64,000 nt of DNA. It comes from Arachis hypogaea. Its lineage: Eukaryota > Streptophyta > Magnoliopsida > Fabales > Fabaceae. Positions 11,257 through 21,772 of the stretch are shown here, in pieces. The notes beneath the pieces were generated by a model that saw only the letters and a program-made list of their open reading frames with translations, was not told where the DNA came from and did no database searches. Each line of letters opens with the position of its first letter. Within the stretch, counting starts at the first letter, position 1. The translations under genes were made by a program, and so were the position numbers. The stretch spans positions 87,462,626 to 87,526,625 of the forward strand of contig NC_092048.1 of the NCBI RefSeq assembly GCF_003086295.3, in the 5' to 3' direction.

Positions 11257-12638
11257 ACCAAATACTAGAAAGACTAGCAGGTCATGAATACTACTACTTT
11301 TTGGATGGCTATTCAGGTTACAACCAGATTGTAGTAGATCCTCAGGACCAAGAGAAAATAGTATTCACATGTCCATCTGGAGTATTTGCATACAGAAGAA
11401 TGCCTTTTGGTCTGTGCAATACACCTGCAACCTTTCAGAGGTGCATGCTCTCTATCTTCTCTGTTATGGTAAAGAAATTTTTGGAAGTCTTCATGGATGA
11501 CTTCTCAGTATTTGGAGACTCATTTAGCTCCTGTCTTAACCATCTAGCACTTGTTCTGAAAAGATGCCAAGAGACTAACCTGGTTTTAAATTGGGAAAAA
11601 TGTCACTTTATGGTGACTGAAGGAATTGTCCTTGGGCATAAAATTTTGAACAAGGGAATAGAGGTGGATCAAGCTAAGGTAGAGGTAATTGAAAAATTAC
11701 CACCACCCACCAATGTTAAGGCAATCAGAAGCTTTCTGGGGCATGCAAGATTCTATAGGAGATTTATAAAGGATTTTTTAAAAATTGCAAAACCTTTGAG
11801 CAATCTGCTAGCTGCTGACACGCCATTTGTGTTTGACACAGAGTGTGTGCAGGCGTTTGAAACTCTGAAAGCTAAGCTGGTCATAGCACCAGTTATTTAT
11901 GCACCAGATTGGACATTACCTTTGGAACTAATGTGTGATGCCAGTGACCATGCCATTGGTGCAGTATTGGGACAGAGGCATAACAAGCTTCTACATGTCA
12001 TCTATTATGCTAGCCGTGTTTTAAATGATGCCCAGAAAAATTACACAACCACAGAAAAAGAGCTGCTTGCAGTGGTTTATGCCATTGACAAGTTTAGATC
12101 ATACTTAGTAGGATCAAAAGTGATTGTGTACACTGACCATGCTGCTCTTAAATATCTACTCACAAAGCAAGATTCAAAGCCTAGGCTCATAAGATGGGTG
12201 TTGCTTCTGCAAGAGTTCGATATAGAAATAAGAGACAGAAAAGGGACAGAGAATCAAGTAGCTGATCACCTATCCCGGATAGAACCAGTAGCAGGAGCAT
12301 CCCTCCCTCCCACTAAGATCTCTGAAACCTTTCCGGATGAGCAATTGTTTGCTATTCAGGAAGCTCTGTGGTTTGCAGACATTGCAAACTATAAGACTCA
12401 AGGTTCTCCTTCTGTAACCATGGAGAGGAAGCATGAAAGGCTTCTCTCAATACAGAGTCAAACAAAATCCCCAAATTCAAACTCTAAGTTTGGTGTTGGG
12501 AGGCCACAACTAAACTCTAAGTTTGGTGTTGAGAGGCCCCAACCCTGCTCTGATTATCTGTGGGGCTCCATGAGAGTTCACTGTCAAGCTATTGACATTA
12601 AAGAAGCGCTTGTTGGGAGGCAACCCAATGTTATTTAA
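11190..12638 (+). pseudogene. A1 reverse transcriptase-RNase H fused to C-terminal tail, integrase missing
   Basis: The RT core starts at INYRRLN and [10 protein letters not shown], then [25 protein letters not shown] and catalytic FMDDFSVFG (about residue 101), with thumb and connection to about 210. RNase H follows: [12 protein letters not shown] (about 249), [15 protein letters not shown] (about 287) and [10 protein letters not shown], ending DHLSRIE. After WFADIANY, where the integrase HHCC zinc finger and DDE core would be expected, the frame passes straight into TQGSPSVTM and a tail with two NSKFGV boxes. The same tail follows the protease in A2. The integrase has therefore been removed by an in-frame deletion near 12400. 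The remaining ORF is otherwise open. Confidence 0.9.
12613..12628 (+). other. A1 coding-end hairpin (loop AGGCAA)
   Basis: Arms TTGGG/CCCAA surround loop AGGCAA, preceded by AAGCGCTTG. Equivalent hairpins with the same position but different stems occur in A0, A2, B1 and B2. Confidence 0.65.
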
Positions 12639-12774
12639 TTAATCTATTTATTTTCCATTGCTATTTTATGTTTTATTTAGGTTGATGATCACGTGAAGTC
12701 ACAAAAACAACTGAAAAATAAAAAATAGAATGAAAAACAGCATTAAAAATAGCTCACCCTGGAGGAAGAGCTTA

Positions 12775-12965
12775 CTAGCGTTTAAACGCCAATAAGAAGC
12801 ATCAGACTGGCGTTTAACGCAAGAAAGAAGCATCAAGCTGGCGTTAAATGCCAGAAATAAGCACCAGATTGGCGTTTAACACCAAGAAAGGGAGAAAAGC
12901 TGGCGTTTAACGCTAGAAACAAGCAGCAGTCTGGCGTTAAACACCAGGATTGCACACTAAAGGCG
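12775..12965 (+). repeat. A1 internal array of CTGGCGTT-AACGCCAG palindromic words
   Basis: About seven spaced words of the type CTGGCGTTNAACGCCAG, with decayed versions. They lie in the UTR between the polyprotein end and the env-position ORF. The LTRs of the same element carry the same word. Confidence 0.85.
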
Positions 12966-13125
12966 TTTTGCATACCTCAATGGAGCAGGGATGCTAAGTC
13001 TTTGACCCCTCATGATTTGTAGATCCCACAGAATTCCCACCTACCTCACCATTCCAATTCAAACCATCCCCCTCCCAAACCCAACACATCTCCTCCACTT
13101 CTCCTTCTACTCCCTTCTATCTTCT

Positions 13126-13162
13126 TTTGCTCGAGGACGAGCAAACTTTTTAAGTTTGGTGT
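13126..13162 (+). other. A1 internal hairpin plus PPT-like module
   Basis: Arms TTTGCTCG/CGAGCAAA enclose loop AGGA (13134-13137), followed by TTTTTAAGTTTGGTGT. It stands about 40 nt before the env-position ATG. A second copy of the module lies at the 3' LTR (14531-14568). Confidence 0.75.
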
Positions 13163-13200
13163 GGAAAAAAGCATTGCTTTTTGTTTTTCTATAATCATTT

Positions 13201-13434
13201 ATGGCACCTAAGGCTAGAGAAACCTCTAGAAAGAGGAAAAGGAAGGCAGTTGCTTCCACCCCCGAGTCATGAGAGATGGAGAGGTTCATCTCAAGGGTCC
13301 ATAGTTTAGTGGTAGAGCATTTGACTGCAGATCAAAGAGCCATGAGGGAGGAGCAACAAAGGCAAGGAAGAGACATAGAGAAGCTCAAGAGCACCATTGG
13401 TTCTTCAATAGGAAGAAGACGCCACCCCTACTAA
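13201..13434 (+). pseudogene. A1 env-position ORF, internally deleted and patched
   Basis: The first residues (MAPKARETSRKRKRK) and the last (MREEQQRQGRDIEKL, then a histidine/arginine-rich end) match the ends of the 382-residue env-position ORF of A2. The roughly 300-residue middle is gone. A tRNA-Cys-like 5' half fills the gap (13295-13337) and the frame to the normal stop is kept. A TGA at 13270-13272 replaces the tryptophan of A2 (codon 24), so it cannot give the full product. Confidence 0.85.
13295..13337 (+). pseudogene. tRNA-Cys(GCA) 5' half captured in A1
   Basis: The sequence follows a tRNA-Cys from position 1 to 43. The acceptor 5' strand is GGGTCCA, the D arm contains AGTGGTAGAGC, and the anticodon arm TTTGA-CTGCAGA-TCAAA has anticodon GCA at 13327-13329. 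Only the D-stem start differs (GTTT for GCTC, two C-to-T changes). There is no T arm or acceptor 3' strand, so it is not a functional tRNA gene. Both edges share short homology with the env ORF (about GGGTCCAT on the left, AGATCAA on the right). Confidence 0.8.
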
Positions 13435-14530
13435 GGTGGACCCATTCCTTAATCTCCTTGTCTATTTGTTTTTCCGTTTTTCAATTTATATACTTTATGT
13501 TTTATCTATGTTTGTATCTTCATTACATGATCATTAGTGTCTAGTGTCCATGTCTTAAAGATATGAATGTCCTATGAATCCATCACTTTTCTTAAATGAA
13601 AAATGTTTTCTGAAAAAGAAAAAGAAGTACATGAATTTTGAATTTTAAAATAGTTTAATTATTTTTATGTGGTGGCAATACTTTTTGTTTTCTGAATGAA
13701 TGCTTGAACAGTGCATATTTTTTAATTTGTTGTTTATGAATGTTAAAATTGTTGGCTCTTGAAAGAATAATGGAAAAGGAAAAATGTTATTGATAATCTG
13801 AAAAATCATAAAAATGATTCTTGAAGCAAGAAAAAGCAGTGAATAGAAAGCTTGAAAAAAAAAGGAAAGCTCGAAAAAAAGAGAGAAATAGAAAAAGCAA
13901 GCAGAAAAGCCAATAGCTCTTTAAACCAAAAGGCAAGAGCAAAAATCCAATAACCCTTTAAACCAAAAGGCAAGGGTAAAAAGGATCCAAGGCTTTGAGA
14001 ATTAATGGATAGGAGGGCCCACAGGAATAAAATCCTGGCCAAAGCGGCTAAACTAAGCTGTCCCTAACCATGTGCTTGTGGCGTGAAGGTGTCAAGCAAG
14101 AAGCTTGAGACTGAGCGGTTAAAGTCGTGGTCCAAAGCAAAAAGAGTGTGCTTAAGAGCTCTGGACACCTCTAACTGGGGACTTTAGCAAAGTTGAGTCA
14201 CAATCTGAAAAGGTTCACCCAGTTATGTGTCTGTGGCATTTATGTATCCGGTGGTAATACTGGAAAACAAAATGCTTAGGGTAACGGCCAAGACTCATAA
14301 AGTAACTGTGTTCAAGAATCAACATACTGAACTAGGAGAATCAATAACACTATCTAAATTCTGAGTTCCTATAGATGCCAATCATTATGAACTTCAAAGG
14401 ATAAAGTGAGATGCCAAAACTGTTCAGAAGCAAAAAGCTAATAGCCCCGCTCATCTAATTAAGATTGATCTTCATAGATGTTTTTGGAATTCATTGTATA
14501 TTCTCTTCTTTTTATCCTACTTTGTTTTTA
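13435..14530 (+). other. A1 3' UTR
   Basis: Untranslated and AT-rich, with an A-rich stretch at about 13830-13930. It resembles the A2 region 32928-34022 and the reverse strand of A0. No gene is seen. Confidence 0.8.
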
Positions 14531-14568
14531 GTTGCTTGGGGACAAGCAACAATTTAAGTTTGGTGTTG
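14531..14568 (+). other. A1 LTR-adjacent hairpin and PPT-like motif
   Basis: Perfect 8-bp arms GTTGCTTG/CAAGCAAC with loop GGGA (14539-14542) are followed by AATTTAAGTTTGGTGTTG ending at the first base before the 3' LTR. This position should hold the polypurine tract that primes plus-strand DNA. Confidence 0.8.
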
Positions 14569-16113
14569 TGATGAGCGGATAATTTATACGCTTTTTGGCA
14601 TTGTTTTTAGGTAGTTTTTAATATGTTTTAGTTATTTTTTATTATATTTTTATTAGTTTTTAAATAAAAATCAAATTTCTGGACTTTACTATGAGTTTGT
14701 GTGTTTTTCTGTGATTTCAGGTAACTTCTGGCTGAAATTGAGGGACCTGAGCAAAAATCTGATTCAGAGGCTGAAAAAGGACTGCAGATGCTGTTGGATT
14801 CTGACCTCCCTGCACTCAAAGTGGATTTTCTAGAGCTACAGAAGTCCAAATGGCGCGCTCTCAATTGTGATGGAAATTAGACATCCAGGGCTTTCCAGTA
14901 ATATATAATAGTCCATACTTTGCCCAAGTTTAGACGACGCAAACTGGTGTTCAACGCCAGTTCTCTACCCTATTCTGGCGTTAAACGCCAGAAACAGGTT
15001 ACAAGTTGGAGTTAAACGCCCAAAACAGGTTACAACCTGGCGTTTAACTCCAGAAACAGTCTAGGCACGTGTAAAGCTCAAGTCTCAGCCCCAGCATACA
15101 CCAAGTGGGCCCCGAAAGTGGATTTCTGTACTATCTATCATAGTTTACTCATTTTCTGTAAACCTAGGTTACTAGTTTAGTATTTAAACAACTTATAGAG
15201 ATTTATTTTGGATCTCATGACATTTTTACACTTCACATTGTATTTCTGACGGCATGAGTCTCTAAACCCCATGGTTGGGAGTGAGGAGCTCTGCTGTGTT
15301 TCGATGAATTAATGCAATTACTACTGTTTTTCATTCAATCATGCTTGTTTCTGTTCTAAGATACTCGCTTGTACTTAATCGTGATGAATGTGATGATCCG
15401 TGACACTCATCATCATTCTCAACCTATGAATGTGTGCCTAACAACCACTTCCGTTCTACCTTAGATTGAGTGTGTATCTCTTAGCCTCTTGGTTCATGAT
15501 CAGAGTCTTCGTGGTATAGGCTAGGATTATTGGCGGCTATTCATGAGATCCGAAAAGTCTAAACCATGTCTGTGATATTTCGGGTAGGATCTGGGAAGGG
15601 GTGGCTATGACGAGCTTCAAACTCGCGAGTGCTGGGCGTAGTGACAGACGCAAAAGGATTACTGAATCCTATTCCAGTATGATCGAGAACCAACAGATGA
15701 TTAGCCGTGCGGTGACAGCGCATTTGGACCATTTTCACTGAGAGGACGGGATGTAGCCATTGACAACGGTGATGCCCAACATACAGCTTGCCATAGAAGG
15801 AGACCTGCGTGCGTGAAGAAGAAGACAGTAGGAAAGCAGAGATTTGGAAGACAGAGCATCTCCAAATCCTCAATCTGTTCTCCATTACTGCATAACAAGT
15901 ACTATTTAATTTATGCTTTTTACTCTTCATAAATGTAATCACTCTTATTATTGATTTCCTGACTAAGAATTACAAAATAACCATAGCTTGCTTCAAGCCG
16001 ACAATCTCCGTGGGATCGACCCTTACTCACGTAAGGTATTACTTGGACGACCCAGTGCACTTGCTGGTTAGTGGTACGAGTTGTGAAAAGTGTGATTTAC
16101 AATTCGTGCACCA
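14569..16113 (+). repeat. A1 3' LTR
   Basis: 1545 bp starting TGATGAGCGGATAATTTATA and ending GTGCACCA, followed by target duplication gtagc. It carries the same palindromic words (about 14945-15055) as the 5' copy. The two LTRs differ at many scattered positions. Confidence 0.95.
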
Positions 16114-17420
16114 GTAGCGACACTAAACTTGAATTGGGGAAAATCAACAGCAACGGTAGCAATACAAAATTGGACCAGATAGTGACGGTAATACCTCCGG
16201 CAGCAAAAGAACAACTGGGTTCATCTCTAATGGTGGTGGTGGCGACAAATTCCGGCGACAGTGACTATAACAAACATGAAACGACAATAAAGCTTCTAGA
16301 ATCTCAAGAGAAAACGAAACCCAAAACTTAAAACCTTACTGGCAGTGCTTTTTTCGGCGACGGCAGCGGGTTTCGGGCGGCAGAAGCTCGGCCAGAAGCT
16401 TCGGTGGTTCAGCAGCAGCGGCGGTGGCTCCCCATCTTCTCTTCCATTCACATCTCCTCTCTCTCAGATCAGATCAGTGGTAGACCTCCAACAGCGGCGA
16501 TGGATCATGAGACGGCGGCGGCTGGGCTCATCAACGACGGCGGCGACGGTGATGCGCTAGTTGCGCTGGCTTCCCTCGACAGTGACGGCATGCACAACAG
16601 CAGCAGAGCAAGTCCTTCTCCCTCTTCGTGTCTCTTTCTGTCCGATCTCTCTCCTCTTACGTGGGTGGTTGGCGCGACAGCAAGTTGGGCGGCGGTGAGG
16701 CATAGCTGATGGTGAGGGTTGGACGCGGTCTTGGCGGTGATGCGACGGGACACGCAGTGGGCTGAGCGCGGCGGCGAGGTCTCCTTCCCTCTCTTCCCGT
16801 TCAGCTCTCTCAGATCTCCCTCTTCCCCCCTTCCTTTCTTCTCTTCTGTTCCCCTCCCCCCCCCCCCAAGCTTCCCATTTCCTTTCTTGCCCTTTCTTCT
16901 GGTCTGTGTGCGTGCGTTTTTTTTTTCATTTGGTTAGGGTTAGGGATTTGTAAAATTAGGGTTTTATTTGGGAATTTAGAATTAGGGTAAAATTCATATG
17001 AGTAATATAACAATTTTATAAAATTAAAGGTAATTGAATAATTGAAAACCTATTTTAATCCAACACTAATATTATTAAAAATACTATTTAATTATCAATT
17101 TACAAATTATTCTCAAATAATTAATTCTAATTCGATAACTATAGATAATATAAATAATTTTCTTTATTCATAAAAATTAAAGTATTAATTTCTAAAATCA
17201 CAATTATTTAAATCAAATCATATAAATTCTTATTATTTTACAATTCCTAAATTTTATAATTTAAATATGAAAATTACCCAATAATTATAAAATTAGATAA
17301 AATTTCTAATTTAATTATCAAAACTTGATTTAGTTAGCTTTAATAAAATATTTTCGAAATTAAAATCTTTAATGAATAAATAAATTGAAATTAGCTCATA
17401 CTAAGATTTTTCCGAAAATT

Positions 17421-18040
17421 CTGAGTCTTATACTAATAGTATCTCGGAGAGCTTAAAGCAACTCAATGTGTAGAGAGGCACTGCAGTTGTCACTGCTTTT
17501 ATTAAAACTTCTCTACCACTAGCTGAAAGCAAAGCTCGCTTCCAATGCTGGAGTTTTTGGTAAAACCTTGTCTTTGACAAAATTAAATGTCTCCTCTTTT
17601 GATCTATTGACCACTACTGGAAGGCCTAAATACTTGTTCTGGCAGCCAACATATGGTACAAACAATAGGGCAGCCAGCTGATCACGGATTGATAGAGGAG
17701 TGTTCTTACTAAAGAAAACAGAAGACTTATCTAAATTAATCTCATGACTACTCACTTTTTCATAGTCTTTTAAAAAATTTAGTAAACTTTTGCAATCTTT
17801 TAGTGTTGCCTTGCTAAACAAAATAGAATCATCCACAAAGAAATGACTGACCTTAGGGCACCTGGGGTTCAGTCTTAAATCAAAAAATTCTGACCTCCGT
17901 TCTTCTCTGTGGAGCAGACGGGAAAAACCCTCTACATAGAACAAAAATAGATAGGGAGAGAGAAGATCACCCTGATGTAATCCTCTACATGGTTTAAAAA
18001 AATTATGAGGTTGAACTTCCACAGTAACAGAATAAGAAAT
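17421..18040 (-). pseudogene. LINE reverse transcriptase, C-terminal half
   Basis: On the minus strand this reads the LINE RT motifs SVTVEVQ, CRGLHQGDLLSPYLF and FVDDSILFSKA (the catalytic F/Y-x-DD), then HEINLDKSSVFFS, KYLGLP and, in a further frame after a stop, GREVLIKAVTTAVPLYTLSCFKL. It is contiguous in the LINE with the piece at 18771-19815 (S2 splits them) and with 2736-3465 (S1 splits them). It is disrupted by stops and so is inactive. Confidence 0.92.
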
Positions 18041-18770
18041 TGATAGTGAGGATTTATACCGGATCGGAATTTAACAAAATAGGAAAATAGGAAATAGGAA
18101 AATCAAGACAATAGAATAAGAAATTGAAAAGGAAACAAGATAAAAACAAGAAATTAAACCTAAATCTAAGAAGAATTAACCTAGTTCTAACCTAATTCTA
18201 GAGAGAAGAAGGAGCTTTTCTCTATAGAAAACTAACCTACATGATTCCTAACCTACTCTAATTGCTCCCCCTTGTCCCATCTTGAATTCTGCATGAAATA
18301 GTCTCGGAAATGAGTTAAATTTGGGCCTGGGCAGCTTAGAAATTGCCCCTAGCAAATTCACTTTAAGTGAGTCACGTGCCGCTCGTCACGCATGCGCGTG
18401 GACAACGCGTGCGCGTCGCTGGCAAATTCTCTCCTCACGCGTACGCGTGGGTGACGCGTGCGCGTGGCCTTCAATTCTCCAAATGCTCATTTCTTCATGA
18501 ATTATCCACTTTGCATACTTTTCTCTTCACTTCTTCCATCCTATACTTGCCTTATAAATCTGAAATCACTCAACAAACATATCAAGGCATCGAATGGAAT
18601 TAAGATGAATTAAATTTAGCTATTTTAAGGCCTAAAAAGCATGTTTTCACACTTAAACATAAATTTAAGGAGAATTATAAAATCATGCTATTTCATTAAA
18701 TAAATGTGAGATAAGTTGATAAAATCTCCTAAATTAAGCACAAGATAAACCACAAAATTGGAGTTTATCA
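18041..18770 (-). mobile_element. S2: short solo LTR related to the B family
   Basis: 730 bp with ends TGATA...TATCA, flanked by gaaat (18036-18040) and gaaac (18771-18775), a 5-bp target duplication with one change. The right-hand 200 bases closely match the B2 LTR end (GGAGTTTATCA on this strand). Compared with the 1.7 kb B2 LTR it lacks much of one side. It carries ACGCGTGCGCGT-type words at about 18370-18465. There are no internal genes, so I read it as a solo LTR. Confidence 0.8.
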
Positions 18771-19815
18771 GAAACCGTCATCACACACTCTTTGATCCAG
18801 TCCATCCACTTTTTGCGAAATCCCATCTTGTTCATAATCTCTTACACAAAATTCCACTCAACCCTGTCATAAGCCTTGCTCATAACAAGTTTCAGAGCCA
18901 ATTCATAGTCTCTATAACTCTTATTCTTCAGAAAATGCATAAACTCATGCGCAATTAAAATATTATCGCTAATCAATCTTCCTCTAATGAAAGCGCTCTG
19001 AGTATCACTTATCACCTGATTCATTACATGTTGTAGTCTTTACACCAAAATATTAGAAATAATTTTATAGAAAATACTACTAAAGCTGATTGGTCTAATG
19101 TGCTTCATAGTGTTAACATTTCTAATTTTTGGAATAAGGCAGATATTTGTATGATTGAAAGCTTTCAACAATTTACCTCCTGAAAAGAAACTCTTAACTG
19201 CACTAATTATATCCTTCTTAATTAGTTCCCAATAAAATTGAAAAAACATTCCTGTAAACCCATCATCTTCCGGAGCTAAAAACGGATTAATAGAAAACAC
19301 TACTGCTTTAATCTCACTGTTTGTTACTGTTCTAGTGAGCATTCGATTTGTGCGAGCATCCACCTTCATAGGAATTTCTTCTAGAACTTCCATACCCCCT
19401 TGGATTATCAGAAGTAAATAGATTAATAAAATATTCTTGAGCTACAGCCGCAATACCTTGTTGATCAGAGGCCATGTTACCACTTTCATCAACGAGTTCT
19501 TGGATTTTATTCCCTCGGCATCTTGACTGAAATTTAGAGTGAAAAAACTTTGTATTTTTTTCACCCCAATTTAGCCATTGCACCCGAGATTTTTCCTTCC
19601 AAAACCGTTCTTCTTTTTCCAAGTTCTCCTCTAACTCAGCCTCCAAAATCCTTATTTCGGTGCCATCTGCAGCTGCTCCGTTTCCTTTTTCTTCTTCCAA
19701 TTTGCCCTGCACACTTCGGATATGCTATTTTAAGTTTGAAGCTGCTGATTTTTGCCATTCAAATAATTTATGCCTGCAATGTTTTAGTTTGACAGACAAT
19801 TTGAACATAGGTGAG
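18771..19815 (-). pseudogene. LINE endonuclease-RT linker and RT N-terminal half
   Basis: In minus-strand order: a linker (EERFWKEKSRVQWLNWGEKN and TKFFHSKFQSR); then [59 protein letters not shown]; and AYDRVEWNF. This is the canonical order of plant L1 RT motifs. Frameshifts separate three open segments. The upstream neighbour in the LINE is the endonuclease piece at 59496-60331, now about 40 kb away because A0 inserted at 19816. Confidence 0.93.
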
Positions 19816-21350
19816 TGGTGCGCGAATTTGTGACACGCACAACTAAACCGGCAAGTGCACCGGGTCGTCCAAGTACTACCTCAAGTGAGTGAGGTTCGAA
19901 TCCCACGAGGATTGCCGGATTGATCAAGTTGTGGTTATCCTGTAGATCTTAGTCGGGCAAATAGAAAGTTAGTTGTTGTTTGTTATAGGCGCATAAATAA
20001 GCAATAATAATAAAACGTAGAAACAGTAGTGAGAGATCAGTTAAGGCTTTTGAGATGCTTATTATTCTCGATCAACACGTCATACTAACTACTCCAATGA
20101 TGAATGATTCCTTCAATGGAAAAGCTGTAAGTGATTAAGCCATTGGTCGTGGTCATTAATCTCCTCAGGTCCAAACCAAACACCTAAACAGGCTAGATCA
20201 ATCTGGGAGAGGGTCAAGCGCACGTAATTCAATCTCTTGGTGATCCTACTCAAAACGCCACAGACAAGGTCGGATCTTCCGAATCAGAGAATGACGCCCT
20301 ATGATTCTAGCCCTTAAAGCCACAGGAACCTCAATTACCCCTAACTAACGAGATTTCATTTAACATATCCCAATTAGCCCAATTAGCCCAATTAACTTGT
20401 TGGAACCCGTGATGCATTCTCAAGCTATCGCTCCATACTATCCAGGTTAGGACTCGTAAAGAACTCATGTAGAACAGGGGTCATACTTTTGTTCCACCCC
20501 AAGTTTATAAGGATGAAGAACGACAATGCATCATAGAATAGAATCAAACACAGATTGAAGTAGAAAAGTAATTGCATTAATCCATAGGAATCAGCAGAGC
20601 TCCTAACCTTAACCTAGGAGGTTTAGTTGCTCATACTGTACAAAAAGTAACGTGTGATATGTTCTGAGGGGCTGAAGATCTTAAACATGGGTGATCTTCG
20701 CCTATATATACTAACCTAATAAATAAAAATTACAAAAGTGAATAAACTAAACAGAAAGGTGCGAAAATCCACTTCTGGGCCAATTTGGTGAGTGTTTGGG
20801 CTGAGCTTGGCTTCTAACTTGAATGAGTGGGTGTTGGACGCCCACTAGGGAGTTTCCATGCTGCTGCCTTGCTCCCCTTGTGGCGTTGAACGCCAGGTTT
20901 GGGCGTTCAATGCTGGCTTTGGTCCTCTTGGGGTGTTGAACGCCCACTAGGGGATAGTTTGGGCGTTCAATGCCCATTTTGGGCTGTCCAATCCAAAGAA
21001 AAGTATAGATCATTATATATTACTAGAAAGCTCTGGAAGTTAGCTTTCTAACTCTATTGAGAACGCATTATTTGGACCTCTGTAGCTCCAGAAATGCTCG
21101 TTTGAATGCATGGAGGTCAGAATCTGACAACATCTGCTATGCTTTCCTTGCCTTTGAATCAGACTTTGCCAAAACTTGCCAGATTCACCCAAAATTCACC
21201 TAAAATCATAAGGAAAACACAAAATCTCAAAGTAGTATCCAAAAAATGAATTTTTCAATAAAACCTACTAAAACATAATAAAACTTAACAAAATATACTG
21301 AAAACACTAAGAAAATACCATAAAAAAGCGTAAAAAATATCTGCTCATCA
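19816..21350 (-). repeat. A0 3' LTR
   Basis: On the plus strand it runs TGGTGCGCGAATTTG...CTGCTCATCA, the reverse of the A1-type LTR. It carries GGCGTTNAACGCC words at about 20880-20985. It differs from the 5' copy by many substitutions and indels, more than for any other pair in the window. Confidence 0.92.
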
Positions 21351-21387
21351 GAACACCAAACTTAAACTATTTCTTGTCCTCAAGCAA
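21351..21387 (-). other. A0 LTR-adjacent hairpin and PPT-like motif
   Basis: In element sense the hairpin arms TTGCTTG/CAAGAAA (one mismatch) with loop AGGA are followed by TTTAAGTTTGGTGTTC, which touches the 3' LTR. It is a slightly decayed copy of the A1 and A2 module. Confidence 0.7.
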
Positions 21388-21767
21388 CCAAAACAAAGTA
21401 GGACTCAAAAGAAGAGGAAGATATAATAAGTCTTAGAGTTTTCAATGAAGCCCAGTTCCAAACAATTGAATGGGGCTCATAGCTCTTTATTTCTGAACAG
21501 TTTCGGCATCTCACTTTCCTTTAAAGCTCAAAAATATTGACATCTCTTGGAACTAGAATCCGGATTATATTATTGATTCTCTTAGTTTAGCTTTTCTTGA
21601 TCCTTGAACACAGCTTTTCCTTTTGGTGCGTTACACCTTTTTGAGTCTAGCTGTGACTCTAAGCGTTTTGTTTTCTCGTATTACTACCGAATACATAAAC
21701 GCCACAGGCACTTAACTGGGGGAACCCTTTGGATTCGAATTTAGCTTTGCTTAAATTCCCAGAGAGT
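21388..21767 (-). other. A0 3' UTR, left part
   Basis: Untranslated sequence matching the reverse of A1 14160-14530. It is interrupted by B1 and continues at 40398. Confidence 0.8.
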
Positions 21768-21772
21768 GGTAC

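Larger units (their letters stand above)
5701..16113 (+). mobile_element. A1: Athila-like Ty3 retrotransposon, integrase-less
   Basis: Two LTRs of 1539 and 1545 bp start TGATGAGCG and end GTGCACCA. They are flanked by the perfect 5-bp duplication gtagc (5696-5700 and 16114-16118). The internal order is tRNA-Asp primer site, long AT-rich leader, gag, protease, RT, RNase H, a tail with two NSKFGV boxes, palindromic words, an env-position ORF remnant, 3' UTR and PPT-like motif. No integrase is present. Several frameshifts make it inactive. It is inserted in S1. Confidence 0.95.
3466..17420. mobile_element. S1: 3.5 kb LTR-like insertion in the LINE, split by A1
   Basis: This begins TGTAACACCC, a common plant LTR start, and is flanked by ctgat (3461-3465) and ctgag (17421-17425), a 5-bp target duplication with one change. 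Removing it restores the LINE reading frame. Without A1 and one copy of A1's target duplication it is about 3537 bp. It has no gag, pol or tRNA primer site, so it may be a solo LTR of a long-LTR family or a non-autonomous element. The right end is ...CGAAAATT rather than CA, so the right boundary or the LTR identity is less certain. The right part (16119-17420) includes a GC-rich GCGGCGG stretch and CT-rich sequence, then AT-rich sequence. Confidence 0.65.

Noticed and set aside
12401..12638. Hidden integrase after A1 RNase H
   Set aside because: No HHCC finger or DDE motif occurs between DHLSRIE and the tail stop. The tail matches the A2 protease tail instead.
13295..13337. Functional tRNA-Cys gene
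   Set aside because: Only positions 1-43 are present. T arm, variable region and 3' acceptor strand are missing.
16345..16937. Ser/Pro/Leu-rich frames in the right part of S1, looking like a gene fragment
   Set aside because: GCGGCGG and CT-rich composition explains them. Frames overlap on both strands and no domain is visible.
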